A DNA stretch of 64,000 nt, taken from NCBI RefSeq assembly GCF_000019525.1, contig NC_010506.1, positions 5,828,001 to 5,892,000 of the forward strand, read 5' to 3'. The first letter of the stretch is position 1. Every line of letters begins with the position of its first letter. The notes beneath the pieces were generated by a model. The model was not told where the DNA came from. It did not search any database and saw only the letters and a list, made by a program, of their open reading frames with translations. Below are positions 59,190-64,000 of this stretch, one piece after another. The stretch comes from Shewanella woodyi ATCC 51908 (GTDB lineage Bacteria > Pseudomonadota > Gammaproteobacteria > Enterobacterales > Shewanellaceae). A program made the position numbers and the translations under genes.

Positions 59190-61334
59190 TTAGAACTTAG
59201 CTTCCAAAGCTAAACCAAAGTGACGACCTTCACCCACTGTGACATCTTTGTAGTTACCACCAGCAATGTAGTCAGTATCAAATAGGTTCTTCACGTTCAA
59301 ACGCACGCTCACATCACTGCCCATCACATCCATTGAGTAGGCTGCGCCCATATCGAAACGTACATAACCATCTTTAGAGATAGTATTCTCTGTATTAGCG
59401 AAACGCTCGCCCACATAGACAGCACCAAAGTTAAGGGCTAAATCATCGGTCATCTCATAACGAGTCCAGACGTTAGCCGACCATTCTGGTGCATCAATAG
59501 GTGTCTTACCATTTAACTTATCGCCTTCAGGTCTTTGATACTCAGCGTTAAGGTACATCATAGAACCGGTTAAGAACCAGTTATCACTAACCTGACCTTG
59601 AGCGCCCATCTCGAAACCTTTATGACGTTGTTCGCCACTTTGGGTCGTAATAGTTTGATGGCCACCAGAAATAGGGTTAGTAAGATCTTCTGTCACTGTG
59701 ACGTTTGATACAGTGATATCGAATACTGCTGCGGTAAGCAGCAAGCTATCGTTAAACAACTCCCACTTTGTGCCTATCTCATACTGTTCACCATACTCAG
59801 GCTCAAGGTTCATCTTGTCATTCACATCTTCAGAATCGTTAACGATCCCTTGCGGTGTAAAGCTCTTAGAGTAGTTTACATAGATGCTGCCGTTATCAGC
59901 GGGCGAGTAGATAACACCAAACTTAGGTGAAACTGCGTAGCTGTTATTGCCTTCGCCATCTTTTTTCTGCTCATCGTAGCGAACACCAGCAAGCACCTGC
60001 CAACTGTCATTAATGGTGATCAGATCCTGAATATAGAAGCCGTAGTGCTTATAATCACTCTCATACTTAGAGTCATCATCATTGTAATCCAGTCCAGGGT
60101 TAGCGATTGGCTGACCAGGAATAACTGTCTCTGGTGCACCTTTTACCCGTAACTGGCCATAGTAATAGTCCAGCATATTAGCGCCAATCAGGAACTGATG
60201 ATCGAGTCCGCCAGTTGAGAACTCACCCACAAAGTCCATATAACTTGTTTTATGCTGCCAGTCATCATAGCGATCGAACGGCTTCACCGTGTAACCATTA
60301 CTGAATGGGTCTTCAGAGTATTGAGGCGATGAATCTAAGCGCTGACGGTTAAACTGCTGATCGTTATAACCCGCTTTTACCTTCCAATCATCACTGATGT
60401 GGTAAACGATATCCGCGCCCATATTAGTGATGGTATTATCGGTAAATGCCCATGGCTGATCCCAGATAATGTCACGGCCACCAATTAAGTCACCACTGCT
60501 GTTTAACCAGCCTCCGGTATCGATACCTGTCTTATCTTGAGTGTGATCATACTTAAGTGACAGGAGTAGATCGTCAGTGATATCAAACTCTAGATTTAAG
60601 TAACCTAACCAGCGATCACGCTCTTGGTTAGTGCCATCTTGATATTCACGCCAGTAGTTAGTGTCTTGCTTTACTAACACTGTACGGTAACGGATCGTTT
60701 CAGCTTCGTTTAGACTGCCACCTGCATCTAATTGAAAGCGAGTAGAGCCATGTTCATCGGTATCAAAACCGATATCAAGCATCGTCTCGTAAGTTGGCTT
60801 CTTGGTCACCATGTTGATCAAACCACCAGGGCCAGATTGACCATACAACATAGAAGATGGACCTTTTAGTACCTCAACTTGCTGTAATGTTTCAATAGGC
60901 TGCACATAGTGAGACCACTGCTGCTGACCATTAATCAAATAACCTGAACCTGAAGATAGTTCAAAACCACGAATACTAAATACCTGACGGTTCCACTTCT
61001 CAGAGCCACCAGTCACACTTGAATCGTTAACCAGTACTTCAGAAAGATTGGTTGCCAACTGCTCATCGGTCACAAAGTCAGGAATAACATTGACCGATTG
61101 AGGAGTGTCCATCAAATCGATATCACCACGCATAGCGCCTGATGCCGTTCCAGCTTTGTAATCATTAAAGCTTCGACCGGTAACAGTAATACGTTCAATA
61201 TTAGCTGTAGGTATCTCTATGCTTTCCAGCTCTTCAGCAACAACTGAAGTAGCAGATAGTGCAGAGAATATTGCAATACTGATAGATGAATAGTTAAAAA
61301 TACGATTTTTCAAAACACGCTTTATAGAAGACAT
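59190..61334 (-). CDS. TonB-dependent siderophore receptor
   Basis: 714 residues from the ATG at 61334 (GGGG upstream); the frame is open to 61358. Signal peptide (about residues 1-34), TonB box-like region ERITVTG, a plug domain (SVNVIPDFVTDEQLATNLSEVL, VLKGPSSMLYGQSGPGGLINMVTKKP) and a 22-strand barrel ending GRHFGLALEAKF. It belongs to the FhuE/FpvA-like siderophore group, but the specific siderophore cannot be told. The Fur box at 61381-61401 lies 47 bp upstream, so iron repression is expected. Confidence 0.93.
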   Translation of the reverse strand: MSSIKRVLKNRIFNYSSISIAIFSALSATSVVAEELESIEIPTANIERITVTGRSFNDYKAGTASGAMRGDIDLMDTPQSVNVIPDFVTDEQLATNLSEVLVNDSSVTGGSEKWNRQVFSIRGFELSSGSGYLINGQQQWSHYVQPIETLQQVEVLKGPSSMLYGQSGPGGLINMVTKKPTYETMLDIGFDTDEHGSTRFQLDAGGSLNEAETIRYRTVLVKQDTNYWREYQDGTNQERDRWLGYLNLEFDITDDLLLSLKYDHTQDKTGIDTGGWLNSSGDLIGGRDIIWDQPWAFTDNTITNMGADIVYHISDDWKVKAGYNDQQFNRQRLDSSPQYSEDPFSNGYTVKPFDRYDDWQHKTSYMDFVGEFSTGGLDHQFLIGANMLDYYYGQLRVKGAPETVIPGQPIANPGLDYNDDDSKYESDYKHYGFYIQDLITINDSWQVLAGVRYDEQKKDGEGNNSYAVSPKFGVIYSPADNGSIYVNYSKSFTPQGIVNDSEDVNDKMNLEPEYGEQYEIGTKWELFNDSLLLTAAVFDITVSNVTVTEDLTNPISGGHQTITTQSGEQRHKGFEMGAQGQVSDNWFLTGSMMYLNAEYQRPEGDKLNGKTPIDAPEWSANVWTRYEMTDDLALNFGAVYVGERFANTENTISKDGYVRFDMGAAYSMDVMGSDVSVRLNVKNLFDTDYIAGGNYKDVTVGEGRHFGLALEAKF

Positions 61335-61380
61335 TGCCAACCCCAATATGGATATCAAGAGCGAAAGTTGGGCGTAATAT

Positions 61381-61401
61381 AAATGAGAATTATTTTTATT
61401 T
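61381..61401 (-). promoter_or_regulatory. Fur box
   Basis: AAATGAGAATTATTTTTATTT contains the GAGAATtATttTTATT pattern of Fur boxes, at 47 bp before the TonB receptor start. Less symmetric than the site at 50798. Confidence 0.65.
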
Positions 61402-61491
61402 AAGTTTCTTTACACAAGTTTACAAACACTAGTGATCAAGCTCTAAAAAACAGTAAAAACGCGTGGTGAAGTAATAGGAATAAGTGGTTAA

Positions 61492-61522
61492 AAAACAAAA
61501 AAGGCAGCTTATTAGCTGCCTT
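61492..61522 (-). terminator. Terminator of glmU
   Basis: AAGGCAGCT (61501-61509) pairs with AGCTGCCTT (61514-61522), loop TATT, followed on the minus strand by TTTTTTG. Confidence 0.88.
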
Positions 61523-61540
61523 AATCGGGAAGAGATAAAA

Positions 61541-62905
61541 CTACTTTTTCAGCTTAACCGGACGTGGCCATCCAGTCAGATGACGCTGCTTAACACGTGT
61601 AATAACCAACTCGTCGGCAGCCACATCTTTAGTTATGGTTGAGCCAGCCCCTAAGGTCGCTCCCTTGCCTATGGTTACCGGTGCAACAAGTTGCGTATCG
61701 CTGCCCACAAAGACATTATCTTCGATTACTGTCAGATGTTTATTGGCGCCGTCATAGTTACAAGTAATAGTCCCTGCACCTATGTTTACACCACTGCCAA
61801 TCTGCGCATCACCAATATAAGCAAGGTGTCCTGCTTTGGAACCTTCACCCAATACCGCCTTCTTCATCTCAACAAAGTTACCTATGTGAGCATCACGTTT
61901 AAGCTCAGCACCAGGACGAAGACGGGCAAATGGGCCGGCACTCGCCTCAGCGCCCACTTTGGCACTTTCAACGATGGAGTAAGGCTTAATCTCGGCATTG
62001 TCGCTAATCTCACAATCGATCAAGATAGCACCAGCACCAATAGTGACGTTATTACCTATGGTCACCTTCCCCTGCATGATGACATTGACATCTATCATCA
62101 CATCCATACCAACGCTCACCTCACCACGTATATCGATACGAGCAGGATCTCTTAGGTTAGCCCCTTCAAGCATGAGTTTTTCAGCTGCACGAGCCTGATA
62201 AGCACGCTCAAGTTGAGCTAACTGCACTCGGTTGTTAGCACCTTCCACTTCAATCGCAGAATCAGGCTGAGCCGTGGTAATGGCAACCCCATCTCTGTGT
62301 GCCATGGCTACGATATCTGTAAGGTAGTATTCGCCCTGAGCATTGTTTGATGATAACTGACCAAGCCAAGCTTTTAACTGCTTACCAGGAGCTGCCATAA
62401 TGCCAGTGTTGATCTCATTGATAGCAAGCTGCTCAGCATTGGCATCTTTCTGCTCAATAATACCCACAACCTTATTTGCTTCACGTACGATACGACCATA
62501 ACCCGTAGGATTAGGTAGATTAACGGTTAAAATAGCTAAGCCATTCTCTTCACGTGCAGCCAGCAGAGCTTCCAGTGTAGATGCTTGAATCAGCGGCACA
62601 TCACCGTAAAGAATAAGCACTGTATCGTCATCAGCGATATTAGAGTTAGCCTGAGCCACCGCATGACCAGTACCAAGCTGCTCAGCTTGTAGCACCCAGT
62701 TAAGCTGCTGCTCACCTAACACACTTTGTAGCTTCTCACCGCCATAGCCGTACACCAGTTGAATAGCATCACTACCAACATTGTGAGCCGTATCGATCAC
62801 ATGCTGCACCATACTTTTATGGGCAATAGGATGTAAAACTTTAGGGAGATCTGAGCGCATGCGTGTTCCCTTACCTGCGGCCAAAATCACTACGTTCAAT
62901 GCCAT
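61541..62905 (-). CDS. glmU: Bifunctional GlmU: GlcNAc-1-P uridylyltransferase / GlcN-1-P acetyltransferase
   Basis: 454 residues. N-terminal pyrophosphorylase ([29 protein letters not shown] near residue 105) and C-terminal left-handed beta-helix of hexapeptide repeats with the catalytic His/Asn region ([41 protein letters not shown]). Makes UDP-GlcNAc with GlmS. Full length. Confidence 0.97.
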   Translation of the reverse strand: MALNVVILAAGKGTRMRSDLPKVLHPIAHKSMVQHVIDTAHNVGSDAIQLVYGYGGEKLQSVLGEQQLNWVLQAEQLGTGHAVAQANSNIADDDTVLILYGDVPLIQASTLEALLAAREENGLAILTVNLPNPTGYGRIVREANKVVGIIEQKDANAEQLAINEINTGIMAAPGKQLKAWLGQLSSNNAQGEYYLTDIVAMAHRDGVAITTAQPDSAIEVEGANNRVQLAQLERAYQARAAEKLMLEGANLRDPARIDIRGEVSVGMDVMIDVNVIMQGKVTIGNNVTIGAGAILIDCEISDNAEIKPYSIVESAKVGAEASAGPFARLRPGAELKRDAHIGNFVEMKKAVLGEGSKAGHLAYIGDAQIGSGVNIGAGTITCNYDGANKHLTVIEDNVFVGSDTQLVAPVTIGKGATLGAGSTITKDVAADELVITRVKQRHLTGWPRPVKLKK

Positions 62906-63114
62906 GGAGATATCCTTGAGCTGGTGCTAATTAAAGTATGCTAATACCAAAAAGTATAAGGTCTGTTTTATGGGCTGATTTTAACGGAAATCCCCATAAA
63001 AAGATAACCAAGTAACTCCCAATTTAAATACTCTAATCTATCCAGCCAAACATTTTTAATCTAATATCTGGCACTTTTGAAATATGCCTGTTAAATGTTT
63101 AAAGAAGAGCCCAC

Positions 63115-64000
63115 ATGAAAGAACTAATACTTACCCCATTAAAAAACGAAAATAGAGGTGGCGATATAATAAGAAGCTGCTCTATTTCTAGACTAAACGA
63201 GGGTAAAGAGGAAACTTCTTCACAAATACTTTGGTTTCAATTTCCTAAAGTAACTGAAGCTCCAGCCTCAGATGACTGCGACAGTTACTTACTATCTATG
63301 CTCTTAGAAGGCATGAAAGAGAACAGAAAAATCATAGTGAAAGGCTCTGTTTCACTAGAGTTACTATCAAACCTAGTTGAACTTCAATCAGCATGGAATA
63401 AGTGGCTTCCCAAAAAATACAATGTTGTAGATATTGAGGTCGATTTAATAAGAGAACCAGAGCTGCGTAAAAAAGGGGCTGTTTGTGCTTTTTCTGGTGG
63501 AGTAGATGCCACTTTTTCTGTTTGGCGCCATAGCCAGAAAAAACACAGTTACCGCTCCCAACAGATCAACCTATGCGCACTAATCCATGGTTTTGATATC
63601 CCTCTTACAGAGCAAAAAGCATTTGATAATGCTTTTATACGTGCAGAAAAAACTTTGCTGGATTTAGAGCTAAAGTTGGTTCAAATTAAAACTAACTACC
63701 GTGAAATATCCAAAGTATTATGGCCTCATTCCCACGCGCTAGCCTTAGTTGCAGCATTAAACCAATTGAAATATCAAGCGGGTACAGGCTTGATTGGAAG
63801 TAGTGAATCTTACGACTCATTAGTGATTCCTTGGGGATCATCCCCAATAACAGATCACCTATTAAGCTCAGATGAATTTACCGTTATTCATGATGGAGCA
63901 TCTCACAATAGAACAGAAAAAGTATCTGAGATAGCAGAGTGGACAACTGGCGCCAACAACCTAAGAGTCTGTTGGGAAGGAGATGTTAAAGATAAAAACT
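63115..64000 (+). CDS. PP-loop ATP-pyrophosphatase-like protein, 5' part (cut by window edge)
   Basis: 295 codons to the window end with no stop. Start ATG at 63115, with AAGAAGAG upstream. At about residue 124 it has CAFSGGVDATFSVWRH, the SGGxD PP-loop of the adenine-nucleotide alpha-hydrolase family (ExsB/QueC, asparagine synthase, ThiI). Further conserved-looking segments are ALVAALNQLKYQAGTGLIGSSESYDS and PWGSSPITDHLLSS. About 120 residues precede the PP-loop. I do not recognise the specific family. It could act in RNA/base modification or sugar/peptide amidation. Confidence 0.75.
   Translation, partial: MKELILTPLKNENRGGDIIRSCSISRLNEGKEETSSQILWFQFPKVTEAPASDDCDSYLLSMLLEGMKENRKIIVKGSVSLELLSNLVELQSAWNKWLPKKYNVVDIEVDLIREPELRKKGAVCAFSGGVDATFSVWRHSQKKHSYRSQQINLCALIHGFDIPLTEQKAFDNAFIRAEKTLLDLELKLVQIKTNYREISKVLWPHSHALALVAALNQLKYQAGTGLIGSSESYDSLVIPWGSSPITDHLLSSDEFTVIHDGASHNRTEKVSEIAEWTTGANNLRVCWEGDVKDKN

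Noticed and set aside
61691..62155. 154-residue reading frame antisense to glmU
   Set aside because: Mirror of the hexapeptide-repeat part of glmU. Composition is explained by the sense gene.

Overview
The window looks like chromosomal DNA from a marine gammaproteobacterium, most likely Shewanella or a close relative. This rests on the 16S/23S/5S genes, the hutC/hutI pair, the rhodanese-secB-gpsA, gpmI-envC-S41 protease and glmU/glmS neighbourhoods, mtnC, ccoG and menB. No database search was possible. The sequence is moderately AT-rich, and no phage, transposase or CRISPR genes were seen.

Layout. 1-1.8 kb: 5' end of hutC and complete hutI with a palindromic HutC-type operator. 1.8-6.5 kb: an extragenic inverted repeat, two small membrane proteins, a small outer-membrane barrel and a large FG-GAP lipoprotein. 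6.7-17.4 kb (all minus strand): the most unusual part. In transcription order it holds six near-identical 39-residue peptide genes on an exact 142-bp period, two related cupin-like/HEAT-like proteins of unknown function, a small membrane protein resembling the T4 Imm superinfection-immunity family, a YIP1-family membrane protein, a MacA-like adaptor, a MacB-like ATPase and permease, a LytS-type sensor kinase, a LytTR response regulator and an esterase-fold protein that seems to lack its catalytic residues. Three places in the cluster carry the same direct repeat (two ACCG-containing half-sites 20 bp apart) matching the LytTR binding consensus. I infer a self-regulated system that makes, modifies and exports a peptide and may sense it. 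Whether the product is a bacteriocin/RiPP or a signal is open.

17.5-31.8 kb: mtnC, a DUF4344-type metallopeptidase, two hotdog thioesterases, a small GNAT protein, an acyl-CoA synthetase, and a second exporter locus. That locus is a YtrA-type GntR regulator with an ABC transporter, divergent from an alpha/beta hydrolase, a second ABC transporter, a paralogue of the Imm-like protein and a PspB-like protein. A GlxA-type AraC regulator, mog and an NlpC/P60 lipoprotein follow. 31.9-41.1 kb: a HI0933-type flavoprotein, gpsA, secB, rhodanese, gpmI, envC, an S41 protease, a YibQ-type deacetylase, nsrR and a YkgJ-type cysteine-cluster protein.

41.5-47.7 kb: a complete minus-strand ribosomal operon (two promoters, 16S, 23S, 5S, tRNA-Asp, terminator) with no tRNA in the 16S-23S spacer. 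Beyond it lies a broken copy of the tRNA-Asp 5' end. 47.7-64 kb: ccoG, a small hypothetical gene, menB, a Fur-box-preceded DUF2061 protein, a cysteine-catabolism locus (YheO-type regulator, cyuA, HAAAP permease), a beta-propeller lipoprotein, glmS with a DeoR regulator, a Fur-box-preceded TonB siderophore receptor, glmU and the 5' part of a PP-loop protein that runs off the window.
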